A stretch of 64,000 nucleotides of DNA from Candidatus Tisiphia endosymbiont of Nemotelus nigrinus (GTDB lineage Bacteria; Pseudomonadota; Alphaproteobacteria; Rickettsiales; Rickettsiaceae), in assembly GCF_964026475.1 (NCBI RefSeq), contig NZ_OZ032151.1, forward strand, positions 62,001 through 126,000, written 5' to 3'. Made by a program: the position numbers and the translations under genes. Of this stretch, positions 19,833 to 26,824 are shown in pieces (the stretch's first letter is position 1; each line of letters starts with the position of its first letter). The notes beneath the pieces were generated by a model, which was not told the origin of the DNA, did not search any database, and was given only the letters and a program-made list of their open reading frames with translations.

Positions 19833-21359
19833 ATGTATACTGCAAACTTACATCAAAATCAAACGATTCAAAATTTAGTCATAAAATCTGTTACAGATAA
19901 TAGCGTAGTTATTTCAGGTTATGCTAGTGTTTATAATATTTCTGATCAGCAGAATGATCTAATTGCTAAAGGGGCCTTTGCCTCAGCCGATCATTCGTCC
20001 ATCAAATTTCTTTGGCAGCATGATTGGCAACAGCCAATAGGGGTAATTAAGTCTTTAACAGAGGATGATTATGGTCTAAAAGTCGAAGCTATAATTAATA
20101 ATAAAATCGAGAAAGGTAAAGAGGCTATAGAACTTGTCCGCCAAGGGGCAGTTGATAGTCTTTCTGTTGGTTTTAATATAAAGCAAGCAAATTACAATAA
20201 CTTAAATCAAAGAATTATCACAGAAGCTGAGTTAATTGAGGTTAGTATAGTGACTTTCCCAGCCAATTACCATGCTAAGATTTCGCATATCACCAAACAA
20301 ATAGATTCAATTTTAATGGAGAATACCATGGATACAGAATTAATGACAAAACAAAATAGTAATGAAATGAAACTCAATGAGTTACAGAAGAAAGTTTATA
20401 ATCTAGAAAATTTTCTATCTCGTCCAGAAATAGGGGGGATGCAAGATATTGAGCATAAAGCTGCTTTTAATAATTATATTCGCAAAGGTAGCCAAAGTGA
20501 GTTAATTGAAAAATCTCTAAATAGTGGGGCTGAGGAAGGTGGGGTATTATTAGTCCCAGCTTTATATAATAGTATCATCACTGAGATTAACGCTAGATCA
20601 CCTATGCGGCAATTAGCATCAATTGAGACAATTTCTAGTAATGCTCTTGATATAGTAATTGAAGAGGGGAGTTTTGCTAGTGGTTGGGTTGGAGATTTGC
20701 AGGCAAGAGAAGAAACGGCTGCTTCTAAGCTAAAGCAACAGAGAATTTTTGTACATGAGCTTTATGCTCAGCCAAAAGCTAGCCAGACTTTGATAGATGA
20801 CTCAGCTATTAGAATAGAGAACTGGTTAACAGAGCGTTTAAGAGATAGTTTTGTCAAAGCAGAAAATGATGCGTTTATTAATGGTGACGGTAAGAAGAGA
20901 CCAAAGGGTATTTTACCAAAAGATCATGATAAAATACAACAATTTGATATGGGCAACCGAGTTACTGCAGAAAAATTATTAGATTTCATTAATTTGCTTG
21001 ATGAAGAATATTTGGCAAATGCTACTTTTTTAATGAATCGTACTACTTTATCAGAAATCCAAAAACTGCAAGATAATAATGGTCGTTTTATTTGGCAACA
21101 ATCGCTGTCTGACTCTTTAAAGCAAACAATTTTTGGTATATCTGTGCTTTGCTGTTCTGAGATGCCGCCTATAAAGGAAGGTAATATGGCAATTGCTATA
21201 GGTGATTTTAAATCGGCCTATAAGATCATAGATCGTGGTGGTATTAATATAATGAGAGATCCTTATACCGACAAGCCGTTTGTTAAATTTTACGCAGTTA
21301 AAAGGGTAGGGGGTGATGTAGTGAATCAGAGTGCGATTAAGCTTGCTATGTTTAGTTGA
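19833..21359 (+). CDS. HK97-type prohead protease fused to major capsid protein (GTA gp4-gp5-like)
   Basis: A 508-residue fusion. Residues about 10-160 are a U35 prohead protease: ISGYASVYN, FLWQHDWQQPIG (catalytic histidine), VRQGAVDSLSVGF (serine) and ELIEVSIVTFPAN. From about 166 a coiled-coil delta region (LNELQKKVYNLENFLSR) leads into an HK97-fold capsid with GGVLLVPALYNSIITEI, VHELYAQPKASQTLIDDS, FINGDGKKRPKGIL and FYAVKRVGGDVV. A ribosome site (GGAGA) and ATG at 20328 inside the frame could also start the capsid alone. I chose ATG 19833 over an upstream TTG at 19815. It heads a scattered gene-transfer-agent-like cluster. Confidence 0.9.
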   Translation: MYTANLHQNQTIQNLVIKSVTDNSVVISGYASVYNISDQQNDLIAKGAFASADHSSIKFLWQHDWQQPIGVIKSLTEDDYGLKVEAIINNKIEKGKEAIELVRQGAVDSLSVGFNIKQANYNNLNQRIITEAELIEVSIVTFPANYHAKISHITKQIDSILMENTMDTELMTKQNSNEMKLNELQKKVYNLENFLSRPEIGGMQDIEHKAAFNNYIRKGSQSELIEKSLNSGAEEGGVLLVPALYNSIITEINARSPMRQLASIETISSNALDIVIEEGSFASGWVGDLQAREETAASKLKQQRIFVHELYAQPKASQTLIDDSAIRIENWLTERLRDSFVKAENDAFINGDGKKRPKGILPKDHDKIQQFDMGNRVTAEKLLDFINLLDEEYLANATFLMNRTTLSEIQKLQDNNGRFIWQQSLSDSLKQTIFGISVLCCSEMPPIKEGNMAIAIGDFKSAYKIIDRGGINIMRDPYTDKPFVKFYAVKRVGGDVVNQSAIKLAMFS

Positions 21360-21404
21360 TTCAAACAAGTTCAGGTTATTTTGTAACATTTGTGAAGTAG
21401 ATAT

Positions 21405-21941
21405 ATGCATAAAAAAAATACCTTTAGGATTATTGAGTTAATCCCTCAGACTATTTGGAGTTTAGCAGAAGTTAAAAATTATATGAGAATAGAAGGAAAT
21501 TATGATGATGAGTTAATTAGTGGCTTAATAGATGCAGCAATTACGGCTGCTGAGAATTTTACCAAACTTACGATAATAACAAGGCGGGTAGAGTTTGTTT
21601 GTAATATTAAAAATCAACAAAATTTTCAATTAAAATATCAACCAATAAAGAAGTTAGTAAAAATTACTTTAACAAATAGTAGTGAATTGATTGAACTGCA
21701 ATCTGATCAATATTATCTAGATCAGGATCGATCATTATTATGTTTGAATAAAAAGTTAGAAAACTATCGATTAATAGTTGAATATATTATTGGATATGAT
21801 AAAATTAATATTCCAGCTTCAATAAAGTATGGCATATTAATGCATATAGCAGAAATGTATGATAGGGAAAGGCAAAATGCTACTTCTTTGTCAACAGAAA
21901 TTAAGAATCTGTATCTGGCATACAGACAATTTAAAATATAG
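21405..21941 (+). CDS. GTA/phage head-tail connector (gp6-like)
   Basis: A 178-residue protein of the gp6 connector family. LAEVKNYMRIEGNYDDELIS-GLIDAAITAAENF is the conserved N-terminal helix pair, and KYGILMHIAEMYDRERQNA is the C-terminal one. It forms the ring under the portal to which the tail attaches. The order capsid-gp6-gp7-gp8 is that of the Rhodobacter GTA. A 45-bp gap follows the capsid gene. Confidence 0.85.
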   Translation: MHKKNTFRIIELIPQTIWSLAEVKNYMRIEGNYDDELISGLIDAAITAAENFTKLTIITRRVEFVCNIKNQQNFQLKYQPIKKLVKITLTNSSELIELQSDQYYLDQDRSLLCLNKKLENYRLIVEYIIGYDKINIPASIKYGILMHIAEMYDRERQNATSLSTEIKNLYLAYRQFKI

Positions 21942-21974
21942 TAAGTTATGTAGCTAACACGTTTAACATTACTC

Positions 21975-22068
21975 CGTCATTGCGAGGAGTTACTATAGTA
22001 GCGACGAAGCAATCCAAAAGGTGACTAAAAATGGATTCTTCATCGGCTTACGCCTTCTCGCAATGACG
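21975..22068. repeat. Family-A REP between gp6 and gp7 genes
   Basis: CGTCATTGCGAG to CTCGCAATGACG, preceded by TAGCTAACACG and followed by CGGGTTAGCTATA, the ends of composite family F. A repeat thus sits inside the GTA gene order. Confidence 0.8.
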
Positions 22069-22128
22069 TAATTTTACTAAAAAAACTAATCGGGTTAGCT
22101 ATACTCAAATTATTTTGGAAAGGTAAGA

Positions 22129-22467
22129 ATGAAAAAATCAGTAGCACGTACTCTACAACATCAGGTGAGAATTCTGGAGAATTTTTCTACAAGTGAGATA
22201 GAACTAGAGAAATGGCAAGAGAAATTTTCTACTTATGCTGAAATAAAACCTATTTCTGATAATCGATTTGCTTCGATAGAACACTTGAATTTTGGTCATA
22301 TTATGACCGAAGGGTTTTATGTGTTTAAAATGAGATTTATTACAGGTATTACCACCAAGATGCGTATATCATTTAGAGATAGGCAATTTGAAATTAAGCG
22401 GGTTATTAACGTTGAAGAAAAAAGTAAATTCTTGAATATCATAGGGCTAGAAATATATGTCTGTTAA
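22129..22467 (+). CDS. Phage/GTA head-tail adaptor (gp7-like)
   Basis: A 112-residue small beta-barrel protein resembling phage head-tail joining proteins: HQVRILENFSTSEIELEKWQ, TYAEIKPIS, then MRISFRDRQFEIKRVINVEE. It would sit below the connector ring at the neck of the particle. The AAGGTAAGA site precedes the ATG. It overlaps the next gene by 11 bp. Confidence 0.75.
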   Translation: MKKSVARTLQHQVRILENFSTSEIELEKWQEKFSTYAEIKPISDNRFASIEHLNFGHIMTEGFYVFKMRFITGITTKMRISFRDRQFEIKRVINVEEKSKFLNIIGLEIYVC

Positions 22468-22906
22468 TTTTATTCATGATTTTCACATGACTCTATATAA
22501 CTTATTATCAGGTGACCCAGATATTAGGCTTAGTGTTGATCGGATTTATATATCGGTAGTCCAAGATGCAAAATATCCGTTCTTACTAATAAATATTTTG
22601 AAAGTTGAAAATATTTCAAGATTAGGTCAGGATATTTACCAGGTAGAATTTGAGATAAGTGTTTTTGCTAGGGATAAAAACCAGGGGCTTTTGACTTTAT
22701 TGGCTGAGAAAATTACTAATAAATTAACAGCTAATTCGTGTATTCTTCAAGATTACATTGTTGCTGGTATGAAAGCTTGTAATATAAATTTTCAACGTAG
22801 TTCTGACCTTATTACTACTAAGCTTACCATAGATTACAAAGCCTTATTAAAAGGAAGCAAAATTGGCAAGAAGTCTATAGTAAAAGAGATAAAAGATATT
22901 GATTAA
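22457..22906 (+). CDS. DUF3168 tail terminator (gp8-like)
   Basis: A 149-residue protein matching the DUF3168 pattern: an N-terminal helix FHMTLYNLLSGDPDI, VQDAKYPFLLINIL, VEFEISVFARDKNQG, LLAEKITNKL. In GTAs this is the tail terminator that caps the tail tube. The C-terminus extends beyond the domain with a lysine-rich tail. The gp9-gp11 genes (tail tube, assembly, tape measure) that should follow are absent; toxin-antitoxin genes stand in their place. Confidence 0.75.
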   Translation: MSVNFIHDFHMTLYNLLSGDPDIRLSVDRIYISVVQDAKYPFLLINILKVENISRLGQDIYQVEFEISVFARDKNQGLLTLLAEKITNKLTANSCILQDYIVAGMKACNINFQRSSDLITTKLTIDYKALLKGSKIGKKSIVKEIKDID

Positions 22907-22953
22907 CAGTACCATATATAGTACTATTAATTAACATTTTAAAAGGAGCAATT

Positions 22954-23196
22954 ATGACATATTTAATAGCTAGTGAAGCTAGAAAGAACTTATATAAATT
23001 GATAGATTTGGTAGCAGAGAATCATGAGCCAACAATAATAAAAGGTAAAAGAAATGCAGCAGTTTTAATTTCAGAGCAGGACTGGGAAGATATTCAAGAG
23101 ACATTATTTGTAGCAACAAATAATGAATTAAGCCAATCCATAATTAAAGGTCTTGCTACTGATTTTAAAGATTGTAAGACAAAACTGGTAGATTAG
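22954..23196 (+). CDS. YefM/Phd-family antitoxin
   Basis: An 80-residue antitoxin. The Phd/YefM DNA-binding fold MTYLIASEARKNLYKLIDLV, then GKRNAAVLISEQDWEDIQETL, is canonical, and the C-terminus would thread over the toxin. A strong AAGGAG site precedes the ATG. It lies five bases before the toxin gene. It normally represses its own operon. Confidence 0.9.
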   Translation: MTYLIASEARKNLYKLIDLVAENHEPTIIKGKRNAAVLISEQDWEDIQETLFVATNNELSQSIIKGLATDFKDCKTKLVD

Positions 23197-23201
23197 CTTA
23201 G

Positions 23202-23468
23202 ATGTATAGTTTGTATTTTACTAGCGATGCTTGTAAAGATTTTAAAAAGATTAAAAAATCACCTTTGCAGAAGCAAATATACAAGTTATTAGAAATTATA
23301 GGTAATGATCCATTTCAAAATCCGCCGCCCTTTAAAAAGTTAAGAGGTATGTATTTGGGGGCTTATTCAAGAAGGATTAATTTGCAACATAGATTATTTT
23401 ATGAAGTAGATATGCTAGATAAGAGGATAAAGATACTAAGTATGTGGAGTCATTATGGGGATAATTAA
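23202..23468 (+). CDS. YoeB/Txe-family mRNA interferase toxin
   Basis: An 88-residue RelE-fold ribosome-dependent RNase. The family end LRGMYLGAYSRRINLQHRLFYEV plus KILSMWSHYGDN carries the conserved arginine, histidine and terminal tyrosine residues of YoeB. It appears intact. Together with the antitoxin it forms a complete module inserted within the GTA gene order. Confidence 0.9.
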   Translation: MYSLYFTSDACKDFKKIKKSPLQKQIYKLLEIIGNDPFQNPPPFKKLRGMYLGAYSRRINLQHRLFYEVDMLDKRIKILSMWSHYGDN

Positions 23469-23493
23469 GAACTATAGCTAACCAGTTAAAGTT

Positions 23494-23534
23494 CTAGACA
23501 CCTTATATCTTTAAATTATGATATAAGTGTCTAG
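23494..23534. repeat. Full palindrome of family C
   Basis: CTAGACACCTTATATC mirrors GATATAAGTGTCTAG around TTTAAATTAT. It lies between two toxin-antitoxin modules and is followed by a REP fragment (CGTCATTGCGAGGAGTCA). Confidence 0.8.
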
Positions 23535-23596
23535 ATAGCCTCTACGTCATTGCGAGGAGTCACTTCAATTAGAACTAAATAATTTTAAGGTAAAAA

Positions 23597-23992
23597 ATGG
23601 TGTATTTGATTGACAATATTGATATTAGTAATTTACTAAAGGCGCATAATAAGTTTGAGGAGTTTCGTCTTAATTTAGATACTGAACAAAATAAAGCCGG
23701 GGCAATTCAAGCATTTGAATATTGCTATGAGTTAACTTGGAAAACAATGAAGCGATTGTTAGAGGTCCAAGGGAAAAATGCTTATACCCCACGTGAAGTG
23801 TTTCGTGAGGCTGCTGCTGCCGGGTTAATTTCAGATCCTGCTGCTTGGTTTGATTTTATTAAGATTAGAAATCTCACAGTACATACTTATGATATCAAGA
23901 ATGTAGAGCAAGTTATTGCAACTTTTGATAGTTTCTCTGGCATGTTACGCGAGTTTTTAAAAAATTTGGAGAGATTAGATGATCAATCTTGA
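23597..23992 (+). CDS. HepT-like HEPN protein (toxin of a HEPN/MNT pair)
   Basis: A 131-residue all-helical protein of the HI0074/HepT family. The RNase-type motif Rx4HxY is intact as RNLTVHTY (about residues 95-102), and GAIQAFEYCYELTWKTMKRLL is the family's first helix pair. In HEPN/MNT systems HepT is neutralised when the partner nucleotidyltransferase AMPylates the tyrosine of this motif. Its 3' end overlaps the partner gene by 14 bp. Since the partner has a premature stop, this toxin may be unchecked, inactive or silenced. Confidence 0.88.
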   Translation: MVYLIDNIDISNLLKAHNKFEEFRLNLDTEQNKAGAIQAFEYCYELTWKTMKRLLEVQGKNAYTPREVFREAAAAGLISDPAAWFDFIKIRNLTVHTYDIKNVEQVIATFDSFSGMLREFLKNLERLDDQS

Positions 23993-24263
23993 GCAAAAAG
24001 ACTTTTTGTTATTAAAATCTATCTTAAAGAAATATCCGTATACATTTCAAGCATACGGTTCTCGTGTAAAAGGTAGTCACAGGAAGTTTTCTGATCTTGA
24101 TCTTTGTATTATGGAAGTAGTAGATGATCAACAATTGTTTGAGTTATAAGAAGAATTGGAAGAATCTGATTTGCCAATTAAAGTGGATGTAAAAAGATGG
24201 CTTGTTGATATGGATGAGGATTTTAGGTCGCTAATAGAGAATGACCTTATAGCATTGGAATGA
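23979..24263 (+). pseudogene. MNT-type nucleotidyltransferase antitoxin with in-frame stop
   Basis: Reading from ATG 23979 gives MINLEQKDFLLL and then GSRVKGSHRKFSDLD, an exact GSx10DxD catalytic motif of minimal nucleotidyltransferases. The frame is broken by TAA at 24147-24149 (codon 57). It then resumes in the same frame as EELEESDLPIKVDVKRWLVD and ends at TGA 24261-24263. A single base change would restore a 94-residue antitoxin, so the decay is recent or a truncated form still works. Confidence 0.85.
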
Positions 24264-24353
24264 TAAGAAAATCGAACATAAACAACAAGGGGGTATACAT
24301 AACAAAGAGGTATAGCTGTCGAAAGTTAGAAGAGGAAGGGGTTTTAGATAACT

Positions 24354-24446
24354 CGTCATTGCGAGAAAGACCATAGGTCGACGAAGCAATCCAAAAAAGT
24401 GACCAGGAATGGATTGCCACGACCACTCGCGTGGTCTCGCAATGAC
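24354..24446. repeat. Family-A REP
   Basis: CGTCATTGCGAG to CTCGCAATGAC. It lies between the HEPN/MNT remnant and the tail genes. No gene lies in 24264-24519. Confidence 0.85.
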
Positions 24447-24519
24447 ACTGTGCTATTTTCCGTATGTCTTTCAAACTCTATGTGTAAGGTAAGTGAATTA
24501 TTAAATATTAGGAGAAATT

Positions 24520-25110
24520 ATGAATTTTCATGATATACGTATGCCGGAATTTATTGAAACTTTTGCTGTTGGTAAACCGGAATTTGCTACTTCTTGTGCT
24601 GCGACATTGTCAGGTAGAGAAGTAAGAAGTTTAGATAGAGAATATGCTAGACAAAAATATTTGATTAAAAATTGTCGTCTGAGTAGTCTTGAATTTGAGC
24701 AATTTAGTGCTTTTTTTCGAGCAAGAAGGGGCGGAAATTTTGCCTTTCGCTTCAGGGATAATGTCGATTATCAAGTATCGGGGCAATTTATTGCTGAAGG
24801 GGATGGGAAATTAACTCAATGTCAATTGGTTAAATTATATGAGGATTCAATTTTGCCATATGCTAGAACAATTAATAAACCGGTATCTGGTAGCGAAGAA
24901 TTCTATGTTAATGGTGTCAATTTGAAAGTTGAAGTTGATTATAATAGTGGATTAGTAACCCTACCAAGCCCTTTAGATAAAGGTCAAATTTTGACAGGTA
25001 ACTTTATTTTTGATGTAGCTGTGCGATTTACTAATTATAGCTTTGAATATTCTTATTCTTCTGATGGATCAATAGAATTATCACAAATAGAGTTAATGGA
25101 GGTTATATGA
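24520..25110 (+). CDS. GTA/phage DUF2460 tail protein (gp12-like)
   Basis: A 196-residue protein of the DUF2460 family, the distal tail protein of Rhodobacter-type GTA. Conserved features are MPEFIETFAVGKPEFATS, SLDREYARQKYLIKNCRLS, FEQFSAFFRARRGGNFAFRF with the following RD, and FTNYSFEYSYSSDGSIELSQ near the end. An AGGAGAAA site precedes ATG 24520. The stop overlaps the start of the next gene (ATGA). Confidence 0.9.
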   Translation: MNFHDIRMPEFIETFAVGKPEFATSCAATLSGREVRSLDREYARQKYLIKNCRLSSLEFEQFSAFFRARRGGNFAFRFRDNVDYQVSGQFIAEGDGKLTQCQLVKLYEDSILPYARTINKPVSGSEEFYVNGVNLKVEVDYNSGLVTLPSPLDKGQILTGNFIFDVAVRFTNYSFEYSYSSDGSIELSQIELMEVI

Positions 25111-25886
25111 CCGAATATATTGATAATTCCATAACAGAATTACAAAATTTTACTTATTGTTTTCATATCACGTTACAAGATGGTTTTGAATTGTACCTTA
25201 CTGAATCTGATAAATCTTTATCGATTTATGACATGACATTTATTCCAAATTCTGGAATGAGTTTAAAAGAAGGAAAATTTAATGATTCTGCTAAGAATTA
25301 CATTATCTTAGAAGGGGTTTTTGAGATTAATGGAGTAGAACAGCATTACGATTTGACACAAGCTATGGTCAAAATATATGTTTGTTGTGATAACTATTGT
25401 AAGCATTTTGTTACTTATCACTGTACTAGTTATACTAAAAGGGATTTAGATTTTACTTTGCATTTAGAACCCAATATAGAACTATATAACCAGTCGTTAC
25501 TGCAATCTTTTAGTAAGAAATGTCGTGCTAATTTTGGTGATTTGAAATGCAAAATAGATAAAACAGTTTATAGTCATATCTATAATATTAAGGAAATGTT
25601 TGGTAGAACTATGGTTATCTCAAATCTTGATAAAGAAAATGGTTATTTTAATTACGGAGATGCTATTTTGGCTAATGGTCAATTTTGCAGTAAGATCATT
25701 AGTCATTCTGGAAATGTAGTCACATTGGATCAATTAATTCCTGATAGTGTGAAACATAATCAGACTGTACAGCTCATTGCTGGTTGTGATAAAAATTTTA
25801 TGACTTGTTGCAATAAATTCAACAATGCAGTAAATTTCAGAGGAGAACCATTTATTCCTGATGATAACTTTATAAAAGTGATCTAG
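25107..25886 (+). CDS. GTA/phage DUF2163 tail hub protein (gp13-like)
   Basis: A 259-residue protein of the DUF2163 family. The cysteine-bearing C-terminal signature GCDKNFMTCCNKFNNAVNF plus RGEPFIP is diagnostic; in GTA gp13 these cysteines bind an iron-sulfur cluster. CRANFGDLKCKID is a second conserved cysteine segment. The N-terminal domain YCFHITLQDGFELYLTESDK is typical too. It is translationally coupled to gp12. The expected gp14 (peptidase) and gp15 genes are not adjacent. Confidence 0.9.
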   Translation: MTEYIDNSITELQNFTYCFHITLQDGFELYLTESDKSLSIYDMTFIPNSGMSLKEGKFNDSAKNYIILEGVFEINGVEQHYDLTQAMVKIYVCCDNYCKHFVTYHCTSYTKRDLDFTLHLEPNIELYNQSLLQSFSKKCRANFGDLKCKIDKTVYSHIYNIKEMFGRTMVISNLDKENGYFNYGDAILANGQFCSKIISHSGNVVTLDQLIPDSVKHNQTVQLIAGCDKNFMTCCNKFNNAVNFRGEPFIPDDNFIKVI

Positions 25887-25901
25887 AGGGATTTAAGAAT
25901 G

Positions 25902-26047
25902 ATGACATTCTGAACTTGTTTCAGTTATGAGGAGTCATCCTGAATTTATACGAATGTCATCCTGAACTTGTTTCAGGATCTAAAATATACAAAAAATGAT
26001 CCTGAAATAAATTCAGGATGACATCCCATAAATTCAAGATGACATTT
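25902..26047. repeat. Family-G REP (GTCATCCTGAACTTG type)
   Basis: Alternating TCATCCTGAACTTGTTTCAG and ATCCTGAAATAAATTCAGG units form nested palindromes after the DUF2163 gene. A second cluster lies at 42336-42427. Confidence 0.85.
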
Positions 26048-26075
26048 TAGGAAAGGTATTAAAGAGTAAGAAAAA

Positions 26076-26249
26076 ATGAATAAAGACTTTATAAGGCATT
26101 TCCTAACAGGTTTTTTTAGTATATTTAGAATATCTAAAACGACGATAAGAAAAAAGCCAGAGATAAATCTGCTTGAGTATTTTATTAAAATAGAAAAAGA
26201 TATTAATTTAACATTTCGAGAAATAAAAAAAGAATATGAAAGAGAGTAA
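26076..26249 (+). CDS. Small hypothetical protein upstream of DUF2335 gene
   Basis: A 57-residue basic ORF starting MNKDFIRHFLTGFFSIFRIS and ending REIKKEYERE. Its stop overlaps the DUF2335 start by 14 bp, which suggests translational coupling and supports it as a real gene. The first 20 residues could be an amphipathic membrane helix. No family is recognised. Confidence 0.55.
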   Translation: MNKDFIRHFLTGFFSIFRISKTTIRKKPEINLLEYFIKIEKDINLTFREIKKEYERE

Positions 26250-26682
26250 AAGTTTTTTTGCTAATAATAATAGGTTGAATAAAGGATATTCAAAAGTTAA
26301 TAATAATCCTAGAGAAACAGATAATAGCTTTTATCGTAAGAAGTTAGAGCATGTTCTGCCGCCTATAGATTTAATGGAAGAATATGAAAATCTTTATCCA
26401 GGAACTTTGGCAAAATTAATGGTCATGGCAGAAAAAGAACAAACACATAGACACCAAATGGATATTAAAAGTATTGAGGTTTATGAAAGCATAACAAAAA
26501 AAGGTAGAATTAGTGCTGTTATATTTATGATAATGGTCTGTATTACTACTTTAGTTTTATCGGTGCTTGGACATTTTATGATTGCTAGTATTTTTCCCGT
26601 TTCAGTATTTTTAGTTATCGGGACAGGATTCTTCTTATCTTCTACCAAATTTACTAGGCAGAAAGATTATAATAGAAGATGA
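26236..26682 (+). CDS. DUF2335 membrane protein
   Basis: A 148-residue protein with the DUF2335 signature LPPIDLMEEYENLYPGTLAK and MAEKEQTHRHQMD, followed by two transmembrane helices (about 95-115 and 118-138). DUF2335 proteins occur in phages and diverse bacteria; their function is unknown. It overlaps the 57-residue ORF upstream. Confidence 0.85.
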   Translation: MKESKSFFANNNRLNKGYSKVNNNPRETDNSFYRKKLEHVLPPIDLMEEYENLYPGTLAKLMVMAEKEQTHRHQMDIKSIEVYESITKKGRISAVIFMIMVCITTLVLSVLGHFMIASIFPVSVFLVIGTGFFLSSTKFTRQKDYNRR

Positions 26683-26824
26683 AAAATTGTTATCATTAGA
26701 GTGAGGTTATGGTTCTTTTTTTTGGGATTGTTTTGTCGCTACTGAAGTAGATTTTCGTAATGATACTAGAGATTTCAAGAACCTTGTCAGGTTAGCTATA
26801 TAAATTAAATGTTGAGTGAAATTT

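Noticed and set aside
24247..24474. Minus-strand ORF of 75 residues
   Set aside because: It reads through a REP repeat and has no ribosome site or conserved content.
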